From Rhodanobacteraceae bacterium (lineage in GTDB: Bacteria; Pseudomonadota; Gammaproteobacteria; Xanthomonadales; Rhodanobacteraceae), in contig JAICJG010000017.1 in assembly GCA_025928585.1 (NCBI GenBank), positions 1 through 35,821 on the forward strand: a stretch of 35,821 nucleotides of DNA, given 5' to 3'. Shown here piece after piece: positions 15,678 to 24,703 of the stretch. Position numbers and translations under genes: made by a program. The first letter of the stretch is position 1; each line of letters opens with the position of its first letter. The notes beneath the pieces are model-generated. The model made no database searches. It was not told the DNA's origin and worked only from the letters and a program-made list of their open reading frames with translations.

Positions 15678-16948
15678 GCGTCCCTCGCCAGCCGCATGCC
15701 GCTGAACTGCCAGCGGGCCGCGGGATGAAAGAAGTTGCGGTAACTGGCGCGGACGTGCCCGGCCGGGGTCGCGCACGAGCCGCCACGCAATACCCATTGT
15801 CCACTCATGAACTTGCCGTTGTATTCGCCGATCGCGCCTTGCGCCGGCCGGTAGCCCGGGTAGCCGACGTATGGACTCGCGGTCCACGCCCAGACGTCGC
15901 CGAACATCTGCAGTGGGCCGCCGGACGCTCCGCCCGTGGACCGCGCCGGCAATGGCCGCAGCATACCGGAATCCGCAAAGTTGCCCTGAACCGGAAGCTC
16001 CCCGGCGAAGCTCTCCCACTCGGCCTCCGTCGGCAATCGCGCGCCCGCCCAGCGGGCAAAGGCATCGGCCTCGAAAAAACTGATGTGGCAAACCGGCGCC
16101 GCGCCCACGTGGGCGCGCCGGCCGGCCAGCGTGAATGTGGTTTCGAGGTCGTCGTCCCAGTACAGCGGATGCCGCCAGCCCTCGCGGCACACCGTATCCC
16201 AGCCCTCGGACAGCCACAGCACCGGATTGCGATATCCGCCGTCGTCGATGAACGCCCTGAATTCTTCGTTGGTGACGCAGCGGTTGGCGATCGCATGCGG
16301 ATGCAACCATTCGCGGTGGCGCGGACCTTCGTTGTCGTAGGCGAAGCCTTCGCCCGCATGGCCGGTTTCGACGACACCGTGGCGCCCGGCGACGAACCGC
16401 AGGTCGACCGCGGCGGACGTGGGCGCGGCCCGCGATTCGCGGTACGCCGGCTGCAGGGGATTCAATGAGAACAGGTGCTGGATGTCGGTGAGCAGCAATT
16501 CCTGGTGCTGTTGCTCGTGGTGCAAACCGAGCGTGACCCGCGCGAGCAGGCCGGCGTCGTCGCGCTCCACCAGCAATCTCCGCATCGCCGCATCGACGTG
16601 TGCCCGGTAATCGAGTACCTCGTCCAGCGTCGGACGGGTCAGGAGCCCGCGCCGCGCGCGCGCGTGCATCGGTCCCACCGTCTGGTAATAGGAATTGAAG
16701 AGATAATCCCAGCCGTCGCGAAAGCGGCGATAGCCGGAGACGAACCGCGCCAGCACGAACTCCTCGAAGAACCACGTGGTGTGCGCGAGGTGCCACTTCG
16801 CGGGACTGGCATCCGGCATCGATTGCGCCACCGTGTCTTCCGGGGCCAGCGGGGCGCACAGCGAAGCGGTCCTGTCGCGAACGTACGCGTAGGCCGGCGC
16901 GATGTCGGGGCCGGGGCGATCGACCCTCGGCGGGGCAAGTGCGGGCAT
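15674..16948 (-). CDS. egtB: Hercynine oxygenase / sulfoxide synthase EgtB
   Basis: The 424-residue protein has an N-terminal DinB-like domain and a C-terminal formylglycine-generating-enzyme-like domain (GRRAHVG, LPTEAEWE, VLRGGSC, ASYRNFF). The non-haem iron His residues fit WHLAHTTWFFEEF (H53/H56) and HHEQQHQE. EgtB joins hercynine to a cysteine-type thiol with oxygen. No egtA, egtC or egtE is present here, so the thiol donor and the lyase cannot be told from this window. OvoA is less likely because no methyltransferase domain is fused and egtD is adjacent. Divergent from the Rieske gene across 125 bases. Confidence 0.94.
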   Translation of the reverse strand: MPALAPPRVDRPGPDIAPAYAYVRDRTASLCAPLAPEDTVAQSMPDASPAKWHLAHTTWFFEEFVLARFVSGYRRFRDGWDYLFNSYYQTVGPMHARARRGLLTRPTLDEVLDYRAHVDAAMRRLLVERDDAGLLARVTLGLHHEQQHQELLLTDIQHLFSLNPLQPAYRESRAAPTSAAVDLRFVAGRHGVVETGHAGEGFAYDNEGPRHREWLHPHAIANRCVTNEEFRAFIDDGGYRNPVLWLSEGWDTVCREGWRHPLYWDDDLETTFTLAGRRAHVGAAPVCHISFFEADAFARWAGARLPTEAEWESFAGELPVQGNFADSGMLRPLPARSTGGASGGPLQMFGDVWAWTASPYVGYPGYRPAQGAIGEYNGKFMSGQWVLRGGSCATPAGHVRASYRNFFHPAARWQFSGMRLARDA

Positions 16949-17073
16949 GTGTGGATGCTTCCTCGCGGTGCGCGATCCCTTGGTACCCTACTACGCACCA
17001 TGTTAATGCCACCATTCCGCACGTTCAGCCAGGGTGACGGACCGCGCACGGCCTCTCCCGGCGAGCCGAACCC

Positions 17074-18147
17074 GTGCAGTACCTGACGATGCAGGACGAT
17101 CTCGCACCCCAACCCCTCGATCGGGCATCCGCGCTGCCCGCGCACTTCTACGTCGGTGCCGAGAGTGCCGAACGCGATCGCCGTCAGGTGTTCACGCGCG
17201 GCTGGCAGTTGCTTGCACGCGCGGACCAGCTCGCCGATCCGGGCGATCACGTCGTCGGCGAAATCGCGGGCGTGCCGCTGCTGCTGGTGCGCGGGGACGA
17301 CGGCGTGCTGCGCGCGCTGCACAACGTGTGCAGGCACCGCGCGGGTCCGCTCGCGCTGGGCAACGGGCGCGGTGCGAAGCGGCTGCGCTGCCATTACCAC
17401 GGCTGGAGTTACGGGCTCGATGGCTGCCTCTTGAGCGCAACCGAAATGGAGGGTGCGCGCGATTTCGATGCGGGATCGGTGCGGCTGCCCGAAGCCCGCG
17501 TAGCCGAATGGCGCGGGCTGGTGTTCGCGGCGCTCGATCCCGCCGCGACCTTTCCGGAGACCATCGCGGCCATCGACGACCGGCTGGCCGGCCGGCGCCT
17601 GGACGGCTACGTCTTCCATCGCCATTACGACTACGACATCGCCTGCGACTGGAAGAACTACATCGACAATTACCTCGAGGGTTACCACGTGCCGCACATC
17701 CATCCGGAATTGAACCGGATGCTGGACTACCGCGACTACGTGGTCGAAACCGGCCGCTGGCATTCGCTGCAGCACAGCCCGCTCGCAAGCGACGCGGCGC
17801 TGTACGGCGACGGCGAGGCCTTGTACTGGTTCGTCTGGCCCAACACCCTGCTCAACGTGATGCCGGACCGGATGCAGACCAACCGGGTGATCCCGCTGGC
17901 GCCGGGACAGTGCCGGGTCACGTTCGACTATTTCTATCCGCCCGATGCGGGCGAGGTCGAGGCGCGCCACGCCCGCGATCACGCCTTCAGCGATCTCGTG
18001 CAGCGCCAGGACATCGACATGTGCGTAAACGTGCAGCGCGGCCTCGCCTCGGGCTCGTACCACGCCGGGCGCCTGAACCCGAAGCGCGAGGACGGGGTGC
18101 ACCATTTCCATGAATTGCTGCGCGAGGCGTACAGGACCCCTGGATAG
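17074..18147 (+). CDS. Rieske non-haem iron oxygenase, alpha subunit, quaternary-ammonium type
   Basis: The 357-residue protein has a Rieske site (C86-x-H88 in VCRHRAG; C106-H109 in CHYHGW). The mononuclear iron site has H205 and H210 in NYLEGYHVPHIHPEL and an Asp near 313 in QRQDIDMC. NYLEGYHVP resembles oxygenases of choline, glycine betaine and carnitine, which oxidise N-methyl betaines. No reductase gene is adjacent. The start is GTG 17074 or ATG 17089, and an in-frame TGA at 17035 rules out longer forms. It is divergent from egtB, and since ergothioneine is itself a trimethylammonium betaine, a related substrate is a reasonable inference. Confidence 0.88.
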   Translation: MQYLTMQDDLAPQPLDRASALPAHFYVGAESAERDRRQVFTRGWQLLARADQLADPGDHVVGEIAGVPLLLVRGDDGVLRALHNVCRHRAGPLALGNGRGAKRLRCHYHGWSYGLDGCLLSATEMEGARDFDAGSVRLPEARVAEWRGLVFAALDPAATFPETIAAIDDRLAGRRLDGYVFHRHYDYDIACDWKNYIDNYLEGYHVPHIHPELNRMLDYRDYVVETGRWHSLQHSPLASDAALYGDGEALYWFVWPNTLLNVMPDRMQTNRVIPLAPGQCRVTFDYFYPPDAGEVEARHARDHAFSDLVQRQDIDMCVNVQRGLASGSYHAGRLNPKREDGVHHFHELLREAYRTPG

Positions 18148-18186
18148 GCAGGTGCGCGCGGGGCGGCATGGCCCGCTGGCGGATGC

Positions 18187-18203
18187 GGCGGACGGGGTCC
18201 GCC
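18187..18203. other. Hairpin between convergent genes
   Basis: GGCGGAC-GGG-GTCCGCC is a perfect seven-base-pair stem between the Rieske stop (18147) and the DUF885 stop (18237). No T-run is present, so it is only terminator-like. Confidence 0.4.
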
Positions 18204-18236
18204 CTGCCTGTACCGTGCCCGTTGCCCCCCGCGGAC

Positions 18237-20030
18237 CTACAAAACCGGCGAATCGTCGTGCAGCATCTCGCGGCGCACGATCGCGATCGGCGCGAACCCG
18301 TGCTGCATGAAGTCATCGTGGAATCTTTCGAGATCGAATTTCGCGCCTTCCTTCTTCTCCACGTCGGCGCGCAGCTTCAGGATTTCCAGTTTGCCGAGCG
18401 TGTAGTACAGGTAGGTCGGATCGGAGGTCCCGCGCTTGGTTTCGACCTCGCCCACCGCGGGCGACTGATAGCCTTGCTGGACGAAGAATTCCTTCGCCTG
18501 GCCCAGCGTCATCTGGCCGGTGTGCAGCTTGATCCCGACGATGAATCGCGCGTTGCGCAGCAGCGCGTCCTGCAACTGGCCGAGCTTGAGCAGCAGTTGC
18601 TGGCGGCGATCGTGCGGGTACTCGTACTGCGCGAGCCCCTCGTCCAGCATCATCTGTTCGCAATAGTGCGCCCAGCCCTCGGCGTTGGTCGCGGAGCCGA
18701 GCAGCTTGCGCACGCGATCGTGCACCTTGTGCATCCACAGGAACTGCACGTAGTGGCCGGGATACGCCTCGTGCGTGGCGATGCTGGTGATGACGGGGTA
18801 GCTGAACTGCGCCATGAACTCGTCGGTGCGCTGCTTCGGCCAATCGCTTTCCGGCAGCGTCACGTTGAAGTACGCCGTGGTCGCCCTCGTTTCATAGGGG
18901 CCGGGCGTATCCATCGACGCAAAGGTGGTCGCGCGCATGAACGGTGGCGTCTCCTCCACGGTCGGGCGCACCCTGGAGGGAATCGTGATGATGTGGCGAC
19001 TCTGGATGAAACCGGTCAGTGCATCGAAGGTCGAGCGGAAGGTATCGAGCAGCTTGTCCGGCTGCGGATGATCCGCGGCGAGTTCCGCCAGCACTTCGCG
19101 CGGCGTCTTGTCGGGGTCGAGTTCCTTCGCCACCTTCGCGAACTCGGCCTGGTTGGCCTTCATGTTGGCCTCGTCGAGGGCGACCAGCTTGTCCAGCGGC
19201 AGGTCGACCATTTCGTCGTATTCCAGCTTCTCGCGAAACACCTTCGCGCCGATCCGGAAATCGCCGTGCGATTTCGGCAGCACGGCGTTCTTCAGCCAAG
19301 CCGCGTAGTCGCCGAGCGCCTTGATCACAGCGGCATTGGACTTCGCGAATTCCTTTTTCAACGCGGCGTCGCCGACATCCGTGAACGCCGACGGCACGTC
19401 GTGCCGGAAAAACTGGATCAACCCGGGTAGCTGCTCCAGCGCGATTTCGGTGTAGATCCTGGGCGGATCCTCCAAGTTCGCGCGCGCGGCGCGCAAGGCG
19501 CCCGGCATCTGCCTCTCGCGCGAGACCAGGTCACGCAGGCGCGTCTCGGGCGGCGCAAATTTGCGCTCCATCAACGTGAAGGCGCTGGACGTGATGCCAC
19601 TGGAATAGAAGTCGGGATTCTTTTGCCAGGGACGGATCGCCTGCAACGTCAGCAATGAACTGCGGATGCTGTTCAGCACCAGGTCGCGATCGCCGCGGAT
19701 GTACAGGCTCAGCGATGCGGGTTCGACTGCGGCGACGCGCCGCTCCCACGCCTTCAGCGCCTCGACCTGCCGGGCAATACCCGCGCGCGAATAGTCCTCC
19801 AGCTTGCCGTCGTACCTGTGGATGCCATAACTGGTCGCCGCCGACGGATTGGCCGGCAGGTAGGACTCGTCGAAATAGCGGTCCGCCAATACGGCGAACG
19901 CACGGTCCGCCGCCATCGCCCCGGCCCCGGCCTTCGCCGCGTTCGCGGCGGGCGTCGCGAACGCCAGCAGCGGCACGCACAGCAAAGCCAGCACCGCGGC
20001 GCGCCACCGGTTGCCCCTCCGAATCGTCAT
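18237..20030 (-). CDS. DUF885 family secreted metallopeptidase-like protein
   Basis: The 597-residue protein begins with a signal peptide (about residues 1-31, ending ATPAANA). It has the DUF885 zinc-type motifs HEAYPGH at 420-426 and EGWAHYCE near 451. The combined HExxxGH and Glu pattern suggests a gluzincin-like peptidase. The function of DUF885 is not settled. GGAGGG lies about five bases before the ATG at 20030. It is predicted to be periplasmic and faces the Rieske gene convergently. Confidence 0.92.
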   Translation of the reverse strand: MTIRRGNRWRAAVLALLCVPLLAFATPAANAAKAGAGAMAADRAFAVLADRYFDESYLPANPSAATSYGIHRYDGKLEDYSRAGIARQVEALKAWERRVAAVEPASLSLYIRGDRDLVLNSIRSSLLTLQAIRPWQKNPDFYSSGITSSAFTLMERKFAPPETRLRDLVSRERQMPGALRAARANLEDPPRIYTEIALEQLPGLIQFFRHDVPSAFTDVGDAALKKEFAKSNAAVIKALGDYAAWLKNAVLPKSHGDFRIGAKVFREKLEYDEMVDLPLDKLVALDEANMKANQAEFAKVAKELDPDKTPREVLAELAADHPQPDKLLDTFRSTFDALTGFIQSRHIITIPSRVRPTVEETPPFMRATTFASMDTPGPYETRATTAYFNVTLPESDWPKQRTDEFMAQFSYPVITSIATHEAYPGHYVQFLWMHKVHDRVRKLLGSATNAEGWAHYCEQMMLDEGLAQYEYPHDRRQQLLLKLGQLQDALLRNARFIVGIKLHTGQMTLGQAKEFFVQQGYQSPAVGEVETKRGTSDPTYLYYTLGKLEILKLRADVEKKEGAKFDLERFHDDFMQHGFAPIAIVRREMLHDDSPVL

Positions 20031-20151
20031 GCCGCCCTCCTCGTCGCTGACGCAGCCCTGCCGGCCGGGGTCCGCTCCCCGCAAACTAGCAAGCTCGTCC
20101 GGGCAATCCCTGTGCCAAAGGTTGGCCACGCCCGGGCCATCCGGATATGAA

Positions 20152-20179
20152 AAGGCCCGGTTGCGAACAACCGGGCCTT
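20152..20179 (-). terminator. Intrinsic terminator of the Gly/Tyr-rich protein gene
   Basis: AAGGCCCGGTTG-TTCG-CAACCGGGCCTT is a twelve-base-pair stem with a tetraloop, followed on the minus strand by TTTTC. It lies 21 bases past the stop at 20201 and isolates this gene from the DUF885 gene. Confidence 0.9.
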
Positions 20180-20200
20180 GGATCGGTGCAGGGGTTCAGG

Positions 20201-20743
20201 TCAGTGCCCGTGGTAGTAATGACCCCGGCCGCCGCGGTCGCCGTCGCCGTCGCCGCCCCGCCAATGGCCGTACGAGCGGTCGTCACGCCCGCGGTACTCG
20301 CGACCACGATAGCGGTCGCCGCGATTCGAGTACACCACGCCGATCCTGACACGGCTGCCGTAGCTGGGCGGATAGGAGTAGCCGCCGTAGTAGGCCGGAT
20401 AGCCGTTGTACGAATACGCCGGATAGCTGTTGTACGAGTACGCGGGATAGCTGTTGTACGAATAGGCCGGGTAGCCGCCGTAATAGCCCGAGGGATAAGA
20501 CTGCGCCGGGTAGCCGTACCCGCCACCGTAGTAGCCGCCGTAGTAATGGTCATGATGGCTTGCGCTCGCCACCACCCCGCCGATCACGGCGCCGACGACC
20601 AAGGCGCCGACCACGGCTGCAGTGCGGTCACCGTCACCGCGATGTTCATGTGCCATCGCCACCGGCGTGGCGAGCACCGCCGCTGCGACCAGCGCGCAGG
20701 CGACCATCAGCTTGTTGCGAAACGAACCGGATCTGGCTTGCAT
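20201..20743 (-). CDS. Secreted glycine/tyrosine-rich repeat protein
   Basis: The 180-residue protein has a signal peptide (cleaved near residue 31, after PVAMA). A short glycine-zipper-like hydrophobic stretch follows (AVVGALVVGAVIGGVVA). Next comes a low-complexity Gly/Tyr/Pro region with three copies of an eight-residue YPAYSYNS-type unit. The tail is Arg/Gly/Asp-rich and ends GHYYHGH. It is probably exported and disordered, or a surface coat component. I recognise no specific family, and the low complexity makes homology weak. AGGG lies about ten bases before the ATG at 20743. Confidence 0.78.
   Translation of the reverse strand: MQARSGSFRNKLMVACALVAAAVLATPVAMAHEHRGDGDRTAAVVGALVVGAVIGGVVASASHHDHYYGGYYGGGYGYPAQSYPSGYYGGYPAYSYNSYPAYSYNSYPAYSYNGYPAYYGGYSYPPSYGSRVRIGVVYSNRGDRYRGREYRGRDDRSYGHWRGGDGDGDRGGRGHYYHGH
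20397..20468. repeat. Three 24-bp tandem repeats inside the Gly/Tyr-rich gene
   Basis: Units at 20397-20420, 20421-20444 and 20445-20468 follow GGATAGCTGTTGTACGAATA plus four bases, with two to four differences each. A partial fourth follows. Each unit encodes eight residues (YPAYSYNS type), so gain or loss of units keeps the frame. Confidence 0.85.
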
Positions 20744-20869
20744 GAGTGTCGGCCCTGGTGGAGACGGGGCCAGTATCCCACATGGGGGTAAATTTAAACT
20801 GAAGAGTTTTGTTATCGAAGCGCTAACCCGCAAGCGCCCCATCGCGCGAAGAAACGGAAACGCTTCGCA

Positions 20870-21433
20870 TCAGGCGCCCTTGCTCGCCGAGCCACCCGCA
20901 TCGCCACCCCGGTCCTTGCGCTTGCGTGATTCCAGCAGCGCCTTCAGGTTCGCCACCGCCTGTTCATGGCTGATCGCCTTCGGCTTGGGCGCGCGGGGCT
21001 TGGGCGGCTTGCGCGTCGGCGTGTGCGCGGCGGGATTCGGCTGCCGCGGCAGTTCCACGGGGCCGCCGGGCATCCAGTCGTCGCTGAAGCGCGAACGCGG
21101 AATGTAGGAAGGTGGCCGCCGCTTGGCGGCGCTCGCGCGGGCAGCTGCGACCGCTTTCGCGGCGGTCTTGACGGAGGCGGGCCGCGCGACCGGCTGCTTT
21201 GCGGGGGCCGCCGGCTTCTTCGCGGCCGTCCGGGATTTCGCGACCGGCGATGCCGCCGACTTTTCCCTGGACCGGCCCTTTGCGGGTACCGAGCGTGGCC
21301 GCTTCGGCGCTGCCTTGGCGGATTTGCGCGGAGCGCTTGCCGCCGTCTTGCGCGCGACACCCTTTTTGGCTGCCGTCTTGCGGACTGTCTTGCCGCCCTT
21401 GCGGGCGGGTTTGCTGTTCCGTTTGGTGGCCAC
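20870..21433 (-). CDS. Lys/Ala-rich histone H1-like basic protein
   Basis: The 187-residue protein is very rich in Lys, Ala, Arg and Pro for its first 120 residues (repeated KKTAA/RKTAA/AKKPA-type units). A more ordered end follows with PRSRFSDDWMPGG and a helix EQAVANLKALLESRKRKD. The basic part resembles bacterial histone H1-like or AlgP-type DNA-binding tails. The GTG at 21433 is chosen because AGGAAAG lies five bases before it. An ATG at 21448 is possible but has no good ribosome site. DNA or RNA binding is likely from charge alone. Confidence 0.75.
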   Translation of the reverse strand: MATKRNSKPARKGGKTVRKTAAKKGVARKTAASAPRKSAKAAPKRPRSVPAKGRSREKSAASPVAKSRTAAKKPAAPAKQPVARPASVKTAAKAVAAARASAAKRRPPSYIPRSRFSDDWMPGGPVELPRQPNPAAHTPTRKPPKPRAPKPKAISHEQAVANLKALLESRKRKDRGGDAGGSASKGA

Positions 21434-21533
21434 TGCAGCTTTCCTCATGTTGTCGCTTCGCACACCGACCCAGCGGGCCGGACTGGCGAGCTTGATCAAG
21501 CGAGAAGGAACATCCCCGCTGCGCCGACGCCTG

Positions 21534-21881
21534 CTAAAAACTGCGCCCGTCGACGTGCTCGATGTTCAGTTCCGTCGGTTCGACGCCTTCCAGGCAGCGG
21601 ACGTTCACCGCCGCCATCGCCTGGCCGTCCTGCTCCCCATCCGCAAACGGCGCGACGCCGCAAACCGGGCAAAAGTGGTGGGCAATGGCGTGCCTGTGGA
21701 ACCGGTACGTGCTCATGTCGGCCTCCGGCGTGGACAGCCGCAACGCCTCGCGCGGCCGGAACCAAAGCAGGTAGCCCTTCGGGCGGCAATGCGAGCAGTT
21801 GCATTCCACCACGGCGCCGATTTCGCCCTCGACCTCGAAGGCGATCCGGCCGCAATGGCACCCACCTTTCCAAGTCGTCAT
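21534..21881 (-). CDS. GFA (CENP-V/glutathione-dependent formaldehyde-activating-like) family protein
   Basis: The 115-residue protein has the zinc-binding cysteine pattern of the GFA family: GGCHCG, ECNCSHC and HFCPVCG. The family is named for glutathione-formaldehyde adduct formation, but most members have no proven activity. From the ATG at 21881 the protein starts MTTWKGGCHCG. It is divergent from the small gene at 21970, with a probable promoter at 21912-21920. Confidence 0.9.
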   Translation of the reverse strand: MTTWKGGCHCGRIAFEVEGEIGAVVECNCSHCRPKGYLLWFRPREALRLSTPEADMSTYRFHRHAIAHHFCPVCGVAPFADGEQDGQAMAAVNVRCLEGVEPTELNIEHVDGRSF

Positions 21882-21911
21882 GCGCGTACCGCCGAGCATC
21901 ATGCACGCGTT

Positions 21912-21920
21912 ATTATCGCA
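21912..21920 (-). promoter_or_regulatory. Probable extended -10 element of the GFA gene
   Basis: TGCGATAAT on the minus strand matches an extended -10 element, 30 bases upstream of the GFA start. The same TTCATGCGATAAT stretch occurs in the sdhC promoter. No clear -35 is seen. Confidence 0.45.
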
Positions 21921-21969
21921 TGAACCGGCCCCGACCGCACGCGTATCCCGTTGATCGCCCTCCCATCGC

Positions 21970-22200
21970 ATGCGCACTTTCGACGACAACAGCGGCAATC
22001 AGTGGCAGGCGGCCCTGATGGAAGCCTCGTTCGGCAACGTGTTGCTGGTATTCACCCGGATAGGGGCGGAAGGCGTGCGGCACGGGGCGCTCGACGCGGC
22101 CAACTACCGCCAAGCCGAGGACTGGCTCGCCGGAGCCGACGAGGAACGGTTGCGGGAATGCCTCGCCGAGTCCAAGCCTTTCCTGTCCGATCCGCCCTGA
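21970..22200 (+). CDS. Small conserved-looking cytoplasmic protein, unknown function
   Basis: This 76-residue acidic protein has no signal or membrane segment. It begins MRTFDDNSGNQWQAAL and has a predicted mixed fold (a strand around NVLLVFTRIG, then helices RQAEDWLAGADEERLRECLAE). It looks like a real domain because of its balanced composition and ordered layout. I know proteins with this MRTFDD-WQAAL opening from Xanthomonadales only as hypotheticals. There is no clear ribosome site. It is divergent from the GFA gene. Confidence 0.75.
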   Translation: MRTFDDNSGNQWQAALMEASFGNVLLVFTRIGAEGVRHGALDAANYRQAEDWLAGADEERLRECLAESKPFLSDPP

Positions 22201-22245
22201 TCCCCGGCTAACAACGACGGCCGCTCCGGATCCAGCGCCCGGGTG

Positions 22246-22707
22246 TCAAGCGGGATGGCTCATGGCCGAAATTCCGAGTCCGATCAGGGCGCTGAGGGAA
22301 ATCAGCGCCAGCAGGGCCCGATAGGCGATGCCCCAGCCACGCCGGCGGCAGTGCCGCACGCCGTACAGGAACCAGCCGATCGCCGCCACGAACAGCAGCG
22401 TTCCGGCTGCCACGATCCCCGTCCGGTTGCAGAGCGTTCCGCCGACCACGCCCGCATTGCCGAGGTTGAACAGCGCCCACTGGCTCCAGACGATCCGCGC
22501 GGGCGGCGGGCCCTCGGCCAGCCAGGCCTGGCCGCTGCCGAGTACCCCTTGCATCGCGCCGACCACCAGCACGAGATAGGCGACCATCCACACCAGGTGC
22601 TCGGTGGGGTGGTAGGCGATGGCCGCGGCAGTCGCGCCGCCGGCAACGATTGCGGCCGCACCAAAGGCCAGGAACGGGGCCACGGCTGCCGCGCGGCGGC
22701 TCAGCAC
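22246..22707 (-). CDS. Small polytopic membrane protein coupled to lipA
   Basis: The 153-residue protein has five predicted membrane helices and few polar residues. I recognise no family. It starts with GTG at 22707, which overlaps the lipA stop (22701-22703) by seven bases, so it is almost surely translated from the lipA mRNA. Nothing in it points to lipoate metabolism. The downstream stretch to 22200 is short and empty. Confidence 0.75.
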   Translation of the reverse strand: MLSRRAAAVAPFLAFGAAAIVAGGATAAAIAYHPTEHLVWMVAYLVLVVGAMQGVLGSGQAWLAEGPPPARIVWSQWALFNLGNAGVVGGTLCNRTGIVAAGTLLFVAAIGWFLYGVRHCRRRGWGIAYRALLALISLSALIGLGISAMSHPA

Positions 22708-23729
22708 CGCAGTGATGCCGTTTGCCGGATGCCTTCGGCGACGGCCACATCGAGGCCGACGTTGTTGTGCTCGAGCACCTGCTCGGCGCGGTAGCTGGAG
22801 CGCACCAGCGGGCCCGAAACGACTTCGAGGAAGCCCTTGGCGAGCGCCATCTCCCGGTACCGCTGGAATTGCTCGGGCGTCACGAAGCGCTCCACCGGCA
22901 GGTGATTCCTGGTCGGGCGCATGTACTGGCCCATCGTCACCACGTCGACGTCGGCCGCGCGGATATCGTCAAGGGTGCGATCGATTTCCGCGTCGGTCTC
23001 GCCGAGCCCCAGCATCATGCTGGTCTTGACGATCGTTTGCGGCGCGTGCGCCTTGGCGAACTTCAGGATGTCGAGCGTCTGCCGGTAGCCTGCGCGCGGG
23101 TCGCGCACCGGGTGGGTCAATCTTTCGACTGTTTCGAGGTTCTGCGCATAAGTGGCCAATCCTGCATCGAGAACCGTCGCCACGTGCTGGTGGCGGCCGG
23201 CAAAGTCCGGGGTCAGCGCCTCGACCGCGGTGGCCGGCATGCGGCCATGGATCGCCCGGACGCAGGCCGCGTAATGCCCTGCCCCGCCATCGGGCAGGTC
23301 GTCGCGGTCGACCGAGGTCAGCACCACGTATTTCAGGTTCATCAGCGCGACCGCGTCCGCAACGCTGGCCGGCTCCAGCGGATCCAGCCAGCCCTGCGGA
23401 TTGCCGGTGGACACCGAGCAGAACTTGCACGCGCGGGTGCATACCGAACCCATCAGCATCAGCGTCGCGGTGCCGCGGCCCCAGCACTCGGCGATGTTCG
23501 GGCATTTGGACTCGGCGCACACCGTCGACAGCTTGTGACTGCGGACGATGTCGCGTACTTCCTCGTACTTGGCTCCGGCCGGCAGCTTCACCCGCAGCCA
23601 GGGCGGCTTGCGGTCCGCGTCGGGAAGCCGGCTCAGCTTGCTCGGACGGATGCCGTCCTTGACCGCGCGGGTGCCTTGCGGGCTGGTGAACTTGCTGCCC
23701 GGCAGCGGGCGCGGAGAGGATTCGGTCAT
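22701..23729 (-). CDS. lipA: Lipoyl synthase
   Basis: The 342-residue radical-SAM enzyme has the auxiliary-cluster motif [12 protein letters not shown], the SAM-cluster motif CTRACKFC, and the C-terminal VRSSYRAE that contacts the auxiliary cluster. It inserts two sulfurs into octanoyl groups on lipoyl domains. GGAAGGG precedes the ATG at 23729. The upstream in-frame start would add 15 unrelated residues. lipB is not next to it in this window. Confidence 0.97.
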   Translation of the reverse strand: MTESSPRPLPGSKFTSPQGTRAVKDGIRPSKLSRLPDADRKPPWLRVKLPAGAKYEEVRDIVRSHKLSTVCAESKCPNIAECWGRGTATLMLMGSVCTRACKFCSVSTGNPQGWLDPLEPASVADAVALMNLKYVVLTSVDRDDLPDGGAGHYAACVRAIHGRMPATAVEALTPDFAGRHQHVATVLDAGLATYAQNLETVERLTHPVRDPRAGYRQTLDILKFAKAHAPQTIVKTSMMLGLGETDAEIDRTLDDIRAADVDVVTMGQYMRPTRNHLPVERFVTPEQFQRYREMALAKGFLEVVSGPLVRSSYRAEQVLEHNNVGLDVAVAEGIRQTASLRC

Positions 23730-23816
23730 GGCCCTTCCAATGCGGCGCGCCGGCACGTACGGAAGCCGGCACATCCCTTCATTGTAACGCCGCCGTGGCT
23801 TCGACTCGCCCCGCGC

Positions 23817-24428
23817 TCACATTCCGAAGTGCGGGTGGCGCAACTGCTGCAGGAAGAACGGAATGATCCGCGGCTCCATGATCACCGTGAACACGATGCC
23901 GTAGGCCGCGCCCCACATGTGGGCATTGTGGTTGATGTAGCTGTTGCCGCGCCGGTCCGCCCAGATCGAATAGCCGACGAACGCCACCGCGTACAGGATG
24001 GCCGGCACCGGGAGCACGAACACGATGATCATCGACCACGGCGACATCAGGATGAAGGCGAACAGCACCGCCGACACCGCGCCCGATGCGCCGAGGCTGC
24101 GGTAATTCGGATTGCGGCGATTGGCGAGGTAGGTCGGGAGGATCGAGACCAGCAGCGCACCCAGGTAGAACCACAGGAAGCCGAGCGGCCCCAAATGCTG
24201 CGCGTACAGCCACGCCATCGCCCGCCCGAAGAAGAACAGCGTGATCATGTTGAACAGCAGGTGCTGGAAGTCGGCGTGCACCAGGCCGTAGCTCAGCAGC
24301 CGCCAGTATTCGTGCTTCTTCTCAACGGCCGGCGGCCACAGCAGCAAGCGATCGAGCAGCTTGGCGTCCTTGAAGGCCATCCAGGAGATGACGCAGGTGA
24401 CCGCGACGATGGCGAGCGTCAACAACAT
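23817..24428 (-). CDS. Rhomboid-family intramembrane serine protease
   Basis: The 203-residue protein has six membrane helices and the rhomboid catalytic pair. Ser115 lies in LGASGAV (GxSG), and His170 lies in NHNAHMWG. HLLFNMITLFFFG matches the conserved helix 2 (HxxxN). It cleaves membrane proteins within or near the membrane, and the substrate is unknown. The ATG at 24428 starts just before helix 1. Longer in-frame forms run into Arg-rich non-coding-looking sequence. The 24429-24703 gap upstream holds only short hairpins (for example TTCGCC/GGCGAA around 24594-24613). Confidence 0.92.
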   Translation of the reverse strand: MLLTLAIVAVTCVISWMAFKDAKLLDRLLLWPPAVEKKHEYWRLLSYGLVHADFQHLLFNMITLFFFGRAMAWLYAQHLGPLGFLWFYLGALLVSILPTYLANRRNPNYRSLGASGAVSAVLFAFILMSPWSMIIVFVLPVPAILYAVAFVGYSIWADRRGNSYINHNAHMWGAAYGIVFTVIMEPRIIPFFLQQLRHPHFGM

Positions 24429-24703
24429 GCAGGATTCCGGATCGCGCGCAGGCAAAGCGCAAGGCCCGCGAGGGTAACGCCTCCACGCACGCGGTACCAG
24501 ACCGGCGGAGCCGGCTTCGCGCGGCGCAGTCCGTGGCCCGAGGCCGCACCGCCCTCCGGATCGTGACGGCCGCGCCGCTTGCAGCGGCCGCGGCTTCGCC
24601 GCAAGATAGGCGAATGCCGCGATGAGCGCCGGGGACGCTCCGCTCCCCGTTCGGTCCGTCCCGCGCCCCGCGCCGGCCATTCCCATTCCAGCGAGGATCC
24701 GTC

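Noticed and set aside
20397-20468. CRISPR-like short repeats
   Set aside because: The units are contiguous, without spacers, and encode in-frame amino-acid repeats.
5003-21920. Shared 13-base stretch (TTCATGCGATAAT) in the sdhC and GFA promoters as a common regulon
   Set aside because: A 13-base match is expected by chance in 36 kb on two strands. It was kept only as two separate -10 elements.
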